The position numbers were made by a program, and so were the translations under genes. From the NCBI RefSeq assembly GCF_020687245.1, contig NZ_JAJEQG010000007.1:1-64000 (forward strand): a stretch of 64,000 nucleotides of DNA, read 5' to 3'. Below the pieces are notes generated by a model, which was not told the origin of the DNA, did no database searches, and was given only the letters and a program-made list of their open reading frames with translations. Within the stretch, counting starts at the first letter, position 1. Each line of letters starts with the position of its first letter. Origin of the DNA: Faecalibacterium longum CLA-AA-H243 (lineage in GTDB: Bacteria; Bacillota; Clostridia; Oscillospirales; Ruminococcaceae). This document shows, in pieces, positions 17,781 through 26,619 of the stretch.

Positions 17781-18320
17781 GGGGCTGTTGCAAAATAGTC
17801 CCAACAAAAAAATGAGATGGACTTCCCCGAAAGGGGTTGCCTATCTCATTTTTTGTTGTAAGCTGAGACTGTCATGAACCAGATACAACAAAAACAGTAT
17901 ACAGGAAAGGGCGGCATATATCAACAGCTGACCCTTCCAATAAGCGAAAATATTTTAATAGATGAACATGAACCGGTATATGTAGCCACCGCCCAGCTTG
18001 AGGAACTGGATTACAGGAAATGGTATCAGGCGTATTCTTCGAAAGGAAGAAAATCGGCAGCAGAACCCCGGATCATGGTCAAGCTATTGGTGTACGGCTA
18101 TATGTGCGGCATTTATTCTACCCGAAAGCTGGAGCTTGCGTGCTGCAAGAATATCGATTTCATCTCACGGGGCAGCCCGTTACAGCCCCAGAACGCGCTG
18201 CACGAAGGGCCGGAGCGAGTGGATGAACTCTTCATCCGAAAGCTCTGTCTGATGTTCCAGCTTCCAGACACAGAGATGATGGAAAAATTTTCAAAAAAGT
18301 TGCAGATTGTGCAGGAAAAA
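17781..18320. mobile_element. IS1182-type insertion sequence remnant
   Basis: GGGGCTGTTGCAAAATAG at 17781 is typical of the ends of IS1182-group elements. A long hairpin and the start of a transposase follow. No second matching end is present, and the downstream boundary (about 18320) is judged only by where transposase similarity ends. The element lies between the EIIA gene and the efflux operon and may have helped rearrange this region. Confidence 0.72.
17802..17858 (+). terminator. Strong hairpin at IS end, terminator-like
   Basis: CAACAAAAAAATGAGAT pairs with ATCTCATTTTTTGTTG, with an inner ccccgaaagggg stem. It would stop transcription coming from the EIIA gene; such shields against read-through are common just inside IS ends. 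Confidence 0.7.
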
Positions 18321-18374
18321 TTTCTTGTAGTCCGTTTTGTTAGGTGGTATCATTATAACGGTTTGCGCCGCTAA
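17874..18374 (+). pseudogene. Truncated IS1182-family transposase
   Basis: 166 codons against about 450-550 for a complete IS1182-type transposase. The N-terminal DUF772-like region is recognisable ('YVATAQLEELDY', 'AAEPRIMVKLLVYGYMCGIYSTRKLE'). After about residue 105 the sequence is scrambled, and the last 20 codons seem to lie outside the element. The DDE catalytic domain is absent, so the product cannot transpose. Confidence 0.8.
18325..18353 (+). promoter_or_regulatory. Promoter of efflux operon
   Basis: TTGTAG (18325-18330), 17 bp, TATCAT (18348-18353). It sits at the edge of the IS remnant and about 145 bases before the adaptor gene. Confidence 0.55.
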
Positions 18375-18496
18375 CCCGGGGCAGCATCTCGCAGACAGGT
18401 CATTTTTGGAGGACGCTGTGGGGGAAAGCGCAGAACGAATGAAAACAGGCAGAAAGAACTTTTCTTTTTCATGAAACACAGGAGGTCAGGCTTTTC

Positions 18497-20143
18497 ATGC
18501 TAGGTTTCAACAAGAAGACACAGGACGCCTCTCCGCAGGAGAATACCGGCGGAGAAAATAAGGTGTTCCACTTTATCAAGACCCACAAAAAGCGCTGCAT
18601 CGCGGTGGTCGCAGCCGCAGCGGTGCTGGTGGCGGTCATCGTGCCGCGCAAGAGCCGCAGTGCGTCGGCAGACCTTGCCTACACGCAGGAGAAGCTGGGA
18701 CGCCGCGACATCGTGAATGTCTACGACGGCAGCGGCACCATCAACGCCGCCGATTCCTACACCGTCAAGTCCCTCGTCACCGGCACGGTGCTCACCGCCG
18801 ATTTTGAGCTGGGCGACAGCATCGAGAAGGGCGATATTCTTTACACCATCGACATTTCGGATGTGGAAAACAACCTCGCGAGCGCACAGCTCTCGGTGGA
18901 GCAGGCACAGCGCAATTACGATGACATTGCGGATATGCAGAACGTCCGCACCAAGATCAGCGGCGAGGTCAGCTCCTTTGCAGTCGCCGCAGGCGACGCC
19001 GTGCAGGCTGGTCAGACTGTGGCCACCATCCGCGACACCTCCGTGATGCTGCTGGCCGTGGATTTCCCTGCCGCAGAGGCCCAGAGCTTTGTCGCCGGTC
19101 AGGCCGCACAGGTCATGCCGGACACCACTTTTGAGACGCTGAACGGCACCATCCGCTCCGTTTCCGGTGCAGACCCTGCCGGCGACGCCAGCCTGATGAC
19201 CTGCACTGTCACCATCGCTGTTCCCAACGCGGGCAGCCTGACCACCGCACAGGCCGCTGTGGCACAGGTGAACGGCGTCAGCTCCCTCAACTCTGCACAC
19301 TTTACTTACCAGCGTGAGGAGACTGTCGTGGCAGCTGCCTCTGGTACCGTGTCTGAACTCTGCGTCAAGGAGGGCAGCACCGTCCGTCAGAATGACGTCA
19401 TCCTCCGCATCACCGGCAAAGATCTGGACAAGCAGACCAAAAACGCCGCTGACAGCCTGCGCGCTGCCGAGCTGCAGATGTCTTCTGCCGAGAAGACCAT
19501 CAGCCACTATACCATCGACGCCCCAATCAGCGGCACCATCGTGGATAAGAAGGTCAAGGCCGGCGACAAGCTCAGCGCCAACGACACCGCCATGCAGAAC
19601 CTCTGCACCATCTACGATATGAGCTATCTGGAAATGAAGCTCAACGTGGACGAGCTGAAGATCCGCTCCCTCGAGGTCGGCCAGGAGGTGGACATCACCG
19701 CCGACGCCGTCCCGGGTGAGACTTACAAGGGCGTCATCAGCAGTATCCTCGTGGCAGGCACTACCGCCAACGGCTCCACCAGCTACCCCGTCACCGTCCG
19801 CATCGACGACATGGGCGAGCTGCTGCCCGGAATGAACGCCACTGCGAAGATCACCACCGCCAGCGTCAAGAATGTTCTGGCCCTGCCCAACGCCGCCCTC
19901 GTCCGGGGCAGCTATGTGCTGGTGACCAAAGATTCGCCCAGCGCTGCCAATGCTGAGACTTCAATGACCGCTCCCGACGGCTACGTCTACGTCAAGGTGA
20001 CCACCGGCATCAGCGATGACGATTACATCGAAGTGAAGAGCGGCCTGCAGGAGGGCGATACCATCGCTTACGACAACTCCAGCGTCAGTGCGACCGACTT
20101 CTACAGCAACATGATGGCCTCCGCCGAAGGAGATGACGAATGA
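18497..20143 (+). CDS. MacA/HlyD-type efflux adaptor protein
   Basis: 548 residues. A basic N-terminus and one membrane span ('CIAVVAAAAVLVAVIV', about 35-50) anchor it, followed by an extracellular adaptor with two biotinyl-lipoyl-like parts, one near 75-120 ('GTVLTADFELGDSIEKGD') and a second pair near 150-180 and 270-365, and beta-barrel and membrane-proximal domains to the end. It is longer than typical MacA (about 370) because of the additional lipoyl-like module. Start ATG 18497 follows AGGAGG. Its stop overlaps the ATPase start (ATGA). In a Gram-positive it would link the MacB-type permease to the wall space, probably exporting a peptide or antibiotic; the substrate is unknown. Confidence 0.88.
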   Translation: MLGFNKKTQDASPQENTGGENKVFHFIKTHKKRCIAVVAAAAVLVAVIVPRKSRSASADLAYTQEKLGRRDIVNVYDGSGTINAADSYTVKSLVTGTVLTADFELGDSIEKGDILYTIDISDVENNLASAQLSVEQAQRNYDDIADMQNVRTKISGEVSSFAVAAGDAVQAGQTVATIRDTSVMLLAVDFPAAEAQSFVAGQAAQVMPDTTFETLNGTIRSVSGADPAGDASLMTCTVTIAVPNAGSLTTAQAAVAQVNGVSSLNSAHFTYQREETVVAAASGTVSELCVKEGSTVRQNDVILRITGKDLDKQTKNAADSLRAAELQMSSAEKTISHYTIDAPISGTIVDKKVKAGDKLSANDTAMQNLCTIYDMSYLEMKLNVDELKIRSLEVGQEVDITADAVPGETYKGVISSILVAGTTANGSTSYPVTVRIDDMGELLPGMNATAKITTASVKNVLALPNAALVRGSYVLVTKDSPSAANAETSMTAPDGYVYVKVTTGISDDDYIEVKSGLQEGDTIAYDNSSVSATDFYSNMMASAEGDDE

Positions 20144-20898
20144 GCACGCTGATAGAATTTGATGGGGTCTGCAAGTATTACCAGATGGGCGACACCCTCG
20201 TAAAGGCCGCCGACCACGTCTCTTTCAAAATCAACAAAGGCGAGTTCGTGGCCATCGTCGGCCAGTCCGGTTCTGGTAAATCCACTTGTATGAACATCAT
20301 CGGCTGTCTGGACGTGCCTACCGAAGGCACTTATCTGCTGGACGGCAAGGATGTCGGCAAGATGAGCCGCCGTGAGCTGGCAAACATCCGGAACGAGAAG
20401 CTGGGCTTCATCTTCCAGCAGTACAACCTGCTGCCGAAGCTGACGCTTTTGGAGAATGTGGAAGTTCCCCTTGTGTATGCGGGCATCCCCGCCGCACAGC
20501 GCCACGCGACGGCAAAGGCTGCCCTTGAGCGGGTGGGTCTGGGCAATAAGCTCAAAAACCTGCCCAACCAGCTTTCCGGCGGTCAGCAGCAGCGTGTGTC
20601 CATTGCCCGTGCGCTGGCCCGCGGCCCGGCGGTCATCCTGGCCGACGAGCCGACCGGTGCATTGGACTCCCACACCAGCCGCGAAGTTCTGGGAATGCTG
20701 CAGGATCTGCACAAGCAGGGCAATACGGTCGTCCTCATCACCCACGACAACTCCATTGCTGTGCAGGCCGAGCGCATCATCCGCCTCGAAGATGGCCGCG
20801 TCGTCTACGATGGCGATGCCCACGCACCCGAGGCAGTCGTTCAGCCGAACTTCATGATGGCAGAACCGAAAGCCGGAGAGGAGGGGACGCAGGCATGA
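20140..20898 (+). CDS. MacB-type ABC transporter ATP-binding protein
   Basis: 252 residues. Walker A GQSGSGKS (41-48), Q-loop FQQYNLLPKLTLLENV, signature LSGGQQQRVSIARAL, Walker B VILADEPTGALD and H-loop LITHD are all intact. The 'EPTGALD' and 'LLPKLTLLENVEVPL' wording places it in the LolD/MacB group. It overlaps the genes on both sides by four bases, so adaptor, ATPase and permease are made together. It powers the adjacent permease at the cytoplasmic face. Confidence 0.95.
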   Translation: MSTLIEFDGVCKYYQMGDTLVKAADHVSFKINKGEFVAIVGQSGSGKSTCMNIIGCLDVPTEGTYLLDGKDVGKMSRRELANIRNEKLGFIFQQYNLLPKLTLLENVEVPLVYAGIPAAQRHATAKAALERVGLGNKLKNLPNQLSGGQQQRVSIARALARGPAVILADEPTGALDSHTSREVLGMLQDLHKQGNTVVLITHDNSIAVQAERIIRLEDGRVVYDGDAHAPEAVVQPNFMMAEPKAGEEGTQA

Positions 20899-22094
20899 TA
20901 AAGGAGACCTTCAAACAGGCCGTCCAGAACGTCTTGAGCAACAAAGTCCGCACCTTCCTCACCATGCTGGGCATCATCATCGGCGTCATGGCCGTCATCG
21001 TCATCGTCGGCCTCGGCAACGGCATGACCAACATGATGCAGGACTTCTACTCCGACATGGGCAGCGATATTCTGAGCGTCAACGTCATGACCGCCAGCAC
21101 CCGCTCAGTGGAAGTGGACGATGTGTACAGGATCATCAATGAAAAGCCCGAGTATTATAAGGGCCTTTCGCCTATTGCCAGTGTCGGCGACACGCTGCGG
21201 GTGGCGGGCGAGAAGTACCGCCGCACCTACATCAGCGGCGTCAACGAAGATTACATGACCATCAACAACTACAAGGTGGCCAAGGGCCGCGGCATCCAGT
21301 ACGCCGATTTGATAGACAACAAGAATGTCTGTGTCATCGGCGACTATGTGGACCGTAAGATCTTCGGCGGCAACGGTCTCGGCAGCACCCTCAAGGTAGG
21401 CGCCAGCGAGTACCGCATCGTGGGCGTGCTGGAAGGCCGCTCCAAACCCGCCTCTCAGTACGAGGGCGGCAACGACGACATTGTTCTCGTTCCCTATACC
21501 ACCCTGATGAGCGTCAACAACACCAGCAGTGTCAGCCAGTACTATGTGGTCCTGCAGGACGCGGACCACTCGGATGAGGCACAGGAGTTTTTGCAGTCGC
21601 GGCTCAAGAAGCTGGTCAGCAAGGACGACTATGTCTACGTCATGAGCCTGAGTGCAGCCATGAAGCAGATGTCCTCCATGATCAACGTCATGGTGGGCGT
21701 CCTGACGGCCATTGCAGGCATCTCGCTGCTGGTCGGCGGCATCGGCATCATGAACATCATGCTGGTGTCCGTCACCGAACGCACCCGTGAGATCGGTATC
21801 CGCAAGGCACTGGGCGCACAGGAGAGCACCATCCTGACCCAGTTCGTCGTGGAGGCCGGCGTCACGTCGGCGCTGGGCGGCTGCCTCGGCATCGTGCTGG
21901 GCTACGTCGTGTCGGCCATTATCAACCAGATCCTTCCGTATATCCTGACGGATATTACCCTGAATGTCACCCCCTCGGCGGACGCAGCAGCCATCGCCGT
22001 GGGCATCTCCTGCGGCATCGGTGTCCTGTTCGGCTTCCTGCCGGCCCGCCGTGCCGCCAGCCTGAACCCCATCGAAGCGCTCAGATATGATTAA
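20895..22094 (+). CDS. MacB-type ABC transporter permease (FtsX fold)
   Basis: 399 residues. One N-terminal span ('TFLTMLGIIIGVMAVIVIVGLG'-like, about 17-40), a large extracellular MacB core domain (about 45-270), then three spans (about 275-390) with the typical 'LLVGGIGIMNIMLVSVTERTRE' block and 'IGIRKALGA'. The C-terminal 'PARRAASLNPIEALRYD' is nearly invariant in the family. It acts as a mechanotransmitter moving substrate outside the membrane. Start overlaps the ATPase stop (ATGA). Confidence 0.95.
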   Translation: MIKETFKQAVQNVLSNKVRTFLTMLGIIIGVMAVIVIVGLGNGMTNMMQDFYSDMGSDILSVNVMTASTRSVEVDDVYRIINEKPEYYKGLSPIASVGDTLRVAGEKYRRTYISGVNEDYMTINNYKVAKGRGIQYADLIDNKNVCVIGDYVDRKIFGGNGLGSTLKVGASEYRIVGVLEGRSKPASQYEGGNDDIVLVPYTTLMSVNNTSSVSQYYVVLQDADHSDEAQEFLQSRLKKLVSKDDYVYVMSLSAAMKQMSSMINVMVGVLTAIAGISLLVGGIGIMNIMLVSVTERTREIGIRKALGAQESTILTQFVVEAGVTSALGGCLGIVLGYVVSAIINQILPYILTDITLNVTPSADAAAIAVGISCGIGVLFGFLPARRAASLNPIEALRYD

Positions 22095-22104
22095 GGAGTT
22101 TACC

Positions 22105-24246
22105 ATGAAAAAACGATTCCTCGCATTCCTGCTGGCTGTCTGCGTGGCTGTTTCCATGCTGGTGCTGCCCGCTTCTGCGGTCGGCTCCAACGCGGCAGTC
22201 CAGACGGCGACGGCACTGGGCGGTCTGACCGCCGAGCAGGCCGGTTCTCTGGGTGCGCCCCTCACTCGTGGGCAGGCGGCCCGCCTCCTCACCGCATTCT
22301 CTGCTTACCGCGATACCACCACGGCACAGGGCCGCACCGGCCGCCTCTACAGCGATGTAGACAGCGACTCTCCCTATGCGGTCTACATCCGCACTGCCGT
22401 CCAGAACGGCTGGATGACCGGCTACTCCGACGGCAGCTTCCGTCCGGACAACACCGTCACGCTGGAAGAAGCCTGCACCATGGCGCTGCGCCTGCTGGGC
22501 TATGATGTGGCAAAGCTGGGTGGTACCTTCCCCACAGCTCAGCTCAGCAAGGCCAGCGCGCTGGGCCTGCGCAATGAGATCAATGCCCGTCAGGGCGAGA
22601 CTCTGACCCTCGAGCAGGGTACCATGCTCTTCTACAACGCCCTCACCGCTATGAACGGCAGCGGTCAGGTCTACGCTTCCACCCTTGGCTTTGCCGTGAG
22701 CAACGGCCAGGTGGACATCTCTTCTGTCCTGCTGGACAACGTCAAGGGTCCCTTTGTGGCAGATGCTTCCACCGTCCTGCCTTTCGCCCCGGCGGCCATC
22801 TACCGCAACGACGAAGTCACCACCTCAGCGGCCCTCTCTCCCTATGATGTCTATTATTATAACGAGAGCGCCCGCACCGTCTGGCTCTACAACAAGCGCG
22901 CCGCAGGCCGCGTGACGGCTGTCTCGCCCTCGGCCAGCGCTCCGACCTCTGTGACCGTGGCCGGCGTCACCTACGCTATCGCTTCGCCCTCTGTGGCCTA
23001 CCAGCTGTCCTCCCTGTCCGGCGGCGGCGTGGGTCAGGTGGTCACTCTGCTGCTGGGCATGAATGATGCAGCTGTCTCCGTCCTCACCGGCGACGCGGCA
23101 GACGCTGTGTTCTACGGCGTGGTCCAGTCCTCATCCCGCACCCTCGTGGAGACGAACAGCGCTGAGGTGCAGCAGGCTGTCTCGGTCATGTGTACCGACG
23201 GCACCGCCCGCACCGTCAATGTGGACAATAAGCTCAATTTCCCGGCCGGCAAGCTGGTGGAGATCAGCGTGGACGGTGACGGCGAAAGCGTCCAGTCCAT
23301 CTCGTCCCGCTCGACCAGCGGCACCGTCAGCGCCGACGGCACCGCGCTGGGCGACACCCCGTTTGCAGACAACGTGCAGATCATTGATACGACGTCGGAG
23401 GGTGTGGCTGGGGCAGTTCGCCCCAGCCGCCTATCGGGGGTAACTCTGAGTGAAAGCGACGTCCGCTACTACACCACCAATTCCGCAGGCCAGATCGACC
23501 GGGTCATCCTCGACGATGTGACCGGTGACCTGTGGGAGTACGCTGCGCTGGATTCTGTCCGCCGCCTGACGGACGAAGCCGCCAAGAAGATTGACAAAAA
23601 AATCAGCGACAAGGCACAGGACGCCGCAAGAGAGGCCGCAGGCCTCCCCGCTGCGACCACCACCAAGGTGGACAAGACCGATGAGGAGACCTTCCAGGAT
23701 GTGAAGAACATCCTTGTCCCCAGCACCAGCGATGTGCTCTACGGCCTCATCGACGGCAGTGTCGTCAGCTCTACCTGGAACACCCTTACCGGCAAGACGG
23801 ACCAGCTGTTCAGCTATGTGCTCCGCCGTACCGGCGACAGCGTGGGCGGTACGCTGGGCGACTTCCTCAACTATCTGGGCGAGGGTGCGACCTACGTCTG
23901 CTACTCCGGCGGCAAACAGGTGGCCTACAGCACCGCCACCAAGTACCCCGTTATCGCAGGCGGCATCGCCATCGGCCGCTCTGCTGACGGCAAGGCCATC
24001 AACCGGATGCTCCAGCTCTCGCCGGTAGTCATCGATAAGCTGGGCGCAGCTTCGGTCATGAGCGGCGACAAGCGCTATGAGACCGCCGACGATATGCAGG
24101 TGTATCTGTGGTCGAACGGCCAGTATTTCGCGACCTCGCTGCCCAAGATCAACACCGAGGATTATAAGCTCATCGGCTGGTACGACAACTTCGGCTGCTC
24201 CGGCGGCAGGAAGATCCGTATCCTTGTGGCCGTCAAGACGAACTGA
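22105..24246 (+). CDS. SLH-domain secreted protein of efflux operon
   Basis: 713 residues. Signal peptide: KKR, then 'FLAFLLAVCVAVSMLVL', with a likely cut after ASA. Two S-layer-homology repeats follow (about 35-170; 'YIRTAVQNGWMTGYSDGSF' and 'PDNTVTLEEACTMALRLLGYD' are classic), so the protein should attach to the cell wall. The remainder (about 200-713) is rich in Ser, Thr, Asp and Ala with repeated beta-strand character; I do not recognise a catalytic domain. ATG 22105 has AAGGAG upstream inside the end of the permease gene, so it belongs to the operon. It may form an outer wall component of the efflux system, which is inferred from context. Confidence 0.85.
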   Translation: MKKRFLAFLLAVCVAVSMLVLPASAVGSNAAVQTATALGGLTAEQAGSLGAPLTRGQAARLLTAFSAYRDTTTAQGRTGRLYSDVDSDSPYAVYIRTAVQNGWMTGYSDGSFRPDNTVTLEEACTMALRLLGYDVAKLGGTFPTAQLSKASALGLRNEINARQGETLTLEQGTMLFYNALTAMNGSGQVYASTLGFAVSNGQVDISSVLLDNVKGPFVADASTVLPFAPAAIYRNDEVTTSAALSPYDVYYYNESARTVWLYNKRAAGRVTAVSPSASAPTSVTVAGVTYAIASPSVAYQLSSLSGGGVGQVVTLLLGMNDAAVSVLTGDAADAVFYGVVQSSSRTLVETNSAEVQQAVSVMCTDGTARTVNVDNKLNFPAGKLVEISVDGDGESVQSISSRSTSGTVSADGTALGDTPFADNVQIIDTTSEGVAGAVRPSRLSGVTLSESDVRYYTTNSAGQIDRVILDDVTGDLWEYAALDSVRRLTDEAAKKIDKKISDKAQDAAREAAGLPAATTTKVDKTDEETFQDVKNILVPSTSDVLYGLIDGSVVSSTWNTLTGKTDQLFSYVLRRTGDSVGGTLGDFLNYLGEGATYVCYSGGKQVAYSTATKYPVIAGGIAIGRSADGKAINRMLQLSPVVIDKLGAASVMSGDKRYETADDMQVYLWSNGQYFATSLPKINTEDYKLIGWYDNFGCSGGRKIRILVAVKTN

Positions 24247-24267
24247 GCCTGAAATTTTCCAATCACA

Positions 24268-24309
24268 GAACAGCAGCCTCGCGGAAGATGAAGCGGGGCT
24301 GCTGTTTTA
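24268..24309 (+). terminator. Terminator of efflux operon
   Basis: AACAGCAGCC pairs with GGGCTGCTGTT across an A/G-rich loop, followed by TTTATT. Confidence 0.75.
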
Positions 24310-24384
24310 TTCTCCTATTTGCCACACGCCCTATTTCGTGTTACAATAAAAACTAGAAAAATTGCGGAAAAAGGAGGTGCGGCA

Positions 24385-25095
24385 ATGATACGCATTGCTC
24401 TGGTCGAGGACGAGGCAGAGGTGCGGGCGCAGCTTCAGGGCTATGTGCAGCGGCACACCCGGCAGTACGGCACCGAGTTCGCGGTGACGGAGTTCGCTGA
24501 CGGCATGGAGCTGCTGGATGATTACCGCCCGGTGTACGACATCCTGTTTCTGGACGTGGAGATGAAGCATCTGGACGGCATGGAGACGGCCCGGCGAGTG
24601 CGGGAGCTGGACAAGGATGTTATCATTGTTTTCATCACGAATATGGCGCAGTACGCCATCGGCGGGTACGCCGTGGGCGCACTGGACTATGTGCTCAAGC
24701 CGGTGCCTTATTTTGCGTTTTCGCAGCAGCTGCGCAAGGCCGAAGAACAGCTGCGCCGCCGCGCACGGCATTATCTGGCCCTGCCGGTGGAGGGCGGGAT
24801 GCGGCGGCTGGATTCGTCCCTCATCTATTATCTGGAAAGCGAGGGACACCGCGTCCATTTTTATACCGAAGAGGGCGATTTCGTGGCGGCAGGCACCCTG
24901 AAAGCCTTTGAGGAAAAGCTGGCCGAGCGGCCCTTTGCCCGCTGCAACAGCGGCTACCTTGTCAATCTGGCACAGGTGAAGAGCGTGCAGCAGGGGATGG
25001 TGCAGGTGGGACCCTACGAATTGCAGGTCAGCCGCCCCCGGCGGAAAGCCTTCCTCGCGGCGCTGGCCGACCACATCGGGGGTGAGGGTGCATGA
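24385..25095 (+). CDS. LytTR-family response regulator (AgrA-like)
   Basis: 236 residues. Receiver domain about 1-120 with acidic pair ED near residue 10, phospho-acceptor Asp57 in LFLDVEMKHLDG, and Lys in DYVLKPVPY. The LytTR DNA-binding domain covers about 135-230 with 'YYLESEGHRVHFYTEEGDF' and 'FARCNSGYLVNLAQV'. ATG 24385 follows AAGGAGGTG at ideal spacing. Its stop overlaps the kinase start (ATGA). LytTR regulators control secreted peptides, toxins or cell-wall functions; the adjacent efflux/SLH operon is a likely target, but no LytTR direct repeat was confirmed there. Confidence 0.93.
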   Translation: MIRIALVEDEAEVRAQLQGYVQRHTRQYGTEFAVTEFADGMELLDDYRPVYDILFLDVEMKHLDGMETARRVRELDKDVIIVFITNMAQYAIGGYAVGALDYVLKPVPYFAFSQQLRKAEEQLRRRARHYLALPVEGGMRRLDSSLIYYLESEGHRVHFYTEEGDFVAAGTLKAFEEKLAERPFARCNSGYLVNLAQVKSVQQGMVQVGPYELQVSRPRRKAFLAALADHIGGEGA

Positions 25096-26372
25096 CGGCA
25101 CTGCCCAACATCCCGCGCCTGTATACGGCGCTGGCCGAGTGTCTGGCCGTGGGCATCTACGCCCTGCCGCTGGGCATCCGCTTCGGCAAAACGGCCACCA
25201 TCGCTGCCAGTGCGGCATGGGCGCTGGCCCTGAGTGCTTTTTTGCAGGCCACGGGCAGAGTTCCGCTGGCGTGGTGGATCCCCTGCATGGCGGCAGCTGT
25301 GGGGATACAGTATTTATACCTCTGGGTCACCCGCACCATCTCCCTGCTGGAAGCGGGCTATGTCTGCGCCCGGGCCTTCGTTCTGGCAGAGCTGGCGGCC
25401 AGCGCCGAGTGGCAGCTGCACTGCTTCCTCTGGCCTCAGCGCAGCGGGGCCGACGGCCTGTCACTGCTGCTTCTGGTGGTGGTCTATGGCGGCGTTTTCG
25501 GCTGCATCTGGGTGCTGGAGCATAAGCACAAAAGTCCCAAGGGCCATATCGTCATCAGCGGAAAAGCGGGCCTCGTGGCCGTCGTCATGGCGGCGATGGT
25601 CTTCGCGGTGAGCAACCTGCTGTTCTTGGGTGACCGCGAGGTGGATATGAGCGTCTACTACATCCGCACGCTGGTGGACATCTGCGGCGTGCTCATCCTG
25701 ACGGTTCAGCACGAGCAGCTGCGGGAGGCGGCGCTCCACAGTGAGCTTGCCGCCATGGACGAGGTGCTCCACCGCCAGTACGAGCAGTACAAGCGGAGCA
25801 AAGAGGGCATCCGGCTCATCAACAGCCGCTATCACGAGCTGAAGATTCAAATCGCGGACATCCGCGCCGAGCGCGACCGGGCCAAGCAGGACGCGGCTCT
25901 GGCCCGGATGGAGAGCGGCATCCGGCAGTATGAAGCCGAGAACAAGACTGGCAACCCGGTATTGGATACCCTATTGACCGCCAAAAGCATGGACTGCCAG
26001 CAGCGCGGCATCAACATGACCAGCGTGGCCGACGGCAGCCAGCTGGGCTTTCTGAGCACGCGGGAGCTGTGTACCCTCGTAGGCGCGCCGCTGGACAACG
26101 CCATCGAGAGCGTGCTGGCCGAGCCTGACCCCGAAAAGCGTCTGCTGCGGGTGGCCATCTATAACCAGAGCGGCTGCGTGATGCTCCGCTTCGAGAACTA
26201 CTGCGCCCAGCCTGTGGAGCTGGGCGCGGACGGTCTGCCCGTCCACAACGCCCACGGCGGCTATGACTTACAGGGCGTGCGTGCGGCCGCCCAGCACCAC
26301 GACGGCACCATGACTCTTCATTGGGCCGACGGCTGGTTCACCCTGCGGATCCTGCTGCCTGTCCCATCGTGA
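25092..26372 (+). CDS. GHKL-domain sensor histidine kinase (AgrC-like)
   Basis: 426 residues. The N-terminal half (about 1-210) has six membrane spans. A coiled coil (about 215-285) carries the phospho-acceptor candidate His248 in SRYHELKIQI, matching the Y-H-x-L-K pattern of the AgrC group. The GHKL ATPase domain (about 290-426) has N-box GAPLDNAIES and a G-box around 'AHGGYDLQGVRAA'. It pairs with the LytTR regulator just upstream. The multi-span sensor suggests a peptide or membrane-stress signal; the ligand is unknown. Confidence 0.92.
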   Translation: MTALPNIPRLYTALAECLAVGIYALPLGIRFGKTATIAASAAWALALSAFLQATGRVPLAWWIPCMAAAVGIQYLYLWVTRTISLLEAGYVCARAFVLAELAASAEWQLHCFLWPQRSGADGLSLLLLVVVYGGVFGCIWVLEHKHKSPKGHIVISGKAGLVAVVMAAMVFAVSNLLFLGDREVDMSVYYIRTLVDICGVLILTVQHEQLREAALHSELAAMDEVLHRQYEQYKRSKEGIRLINSRYHELKIQIADIRAERDRAKQDAALARMESGIRQYEAENKTGNPVLDTLLTAKSMDCQQRGINMTSVADGSQLGFLSTRELCTLVGAPLDNAIESVLAEPDPEKRLLRVAIYNQSGCVMLRFENYCAQPVELGADGLPVHNAHGGYDLQGVRAAAQHHDGTMTLHWADGWFTLRILLPVPS

Positions 26373-26374
26373 GA

Positions 26375-26414
26375 AACGTCTCTGTCATCGCACAGCGATG
26401 ACAGAGACGTTTTG
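26375..26414 (+). terminator. Terminator of two-component operon
   Basis: AACGTCTCTGTCATCG pairs perfectly with CGATGACAGAGACGTT across CACAG, followed by TT. Confidence 0.85.
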
Positions 26415-26526
26415 CTATTCTGCACAATAAAACTGTTCTCGAAATTGTGGATTAGCACAATAAAATTTGAAACCAAATTGAAACTTCTGCAAAATATGCC
26501 TCCAAAATGACAGATTGTGAAGATGT

Positions 26527-26556
26527 TTGTGAATTTTCTTTGAATCCATTTATAAT
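26527..26556 (+). promoter_or_regulatory. Promoter of GH3 operon
   Basis: TTGTGA (26527-26532), 18 bp, TATAAT (26551-26556), about 60 bases before the ATG at 26620, which has AAGGAGGAAG as ribosome-binding site. Confidence 0.7.
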
Positions 26557-26619
26557 AGTGGCAATGCTCCGGGAGCTGTACCCGGAAAATATGGATTCAG
26601 AATAAGGAGGAAGAAAATT

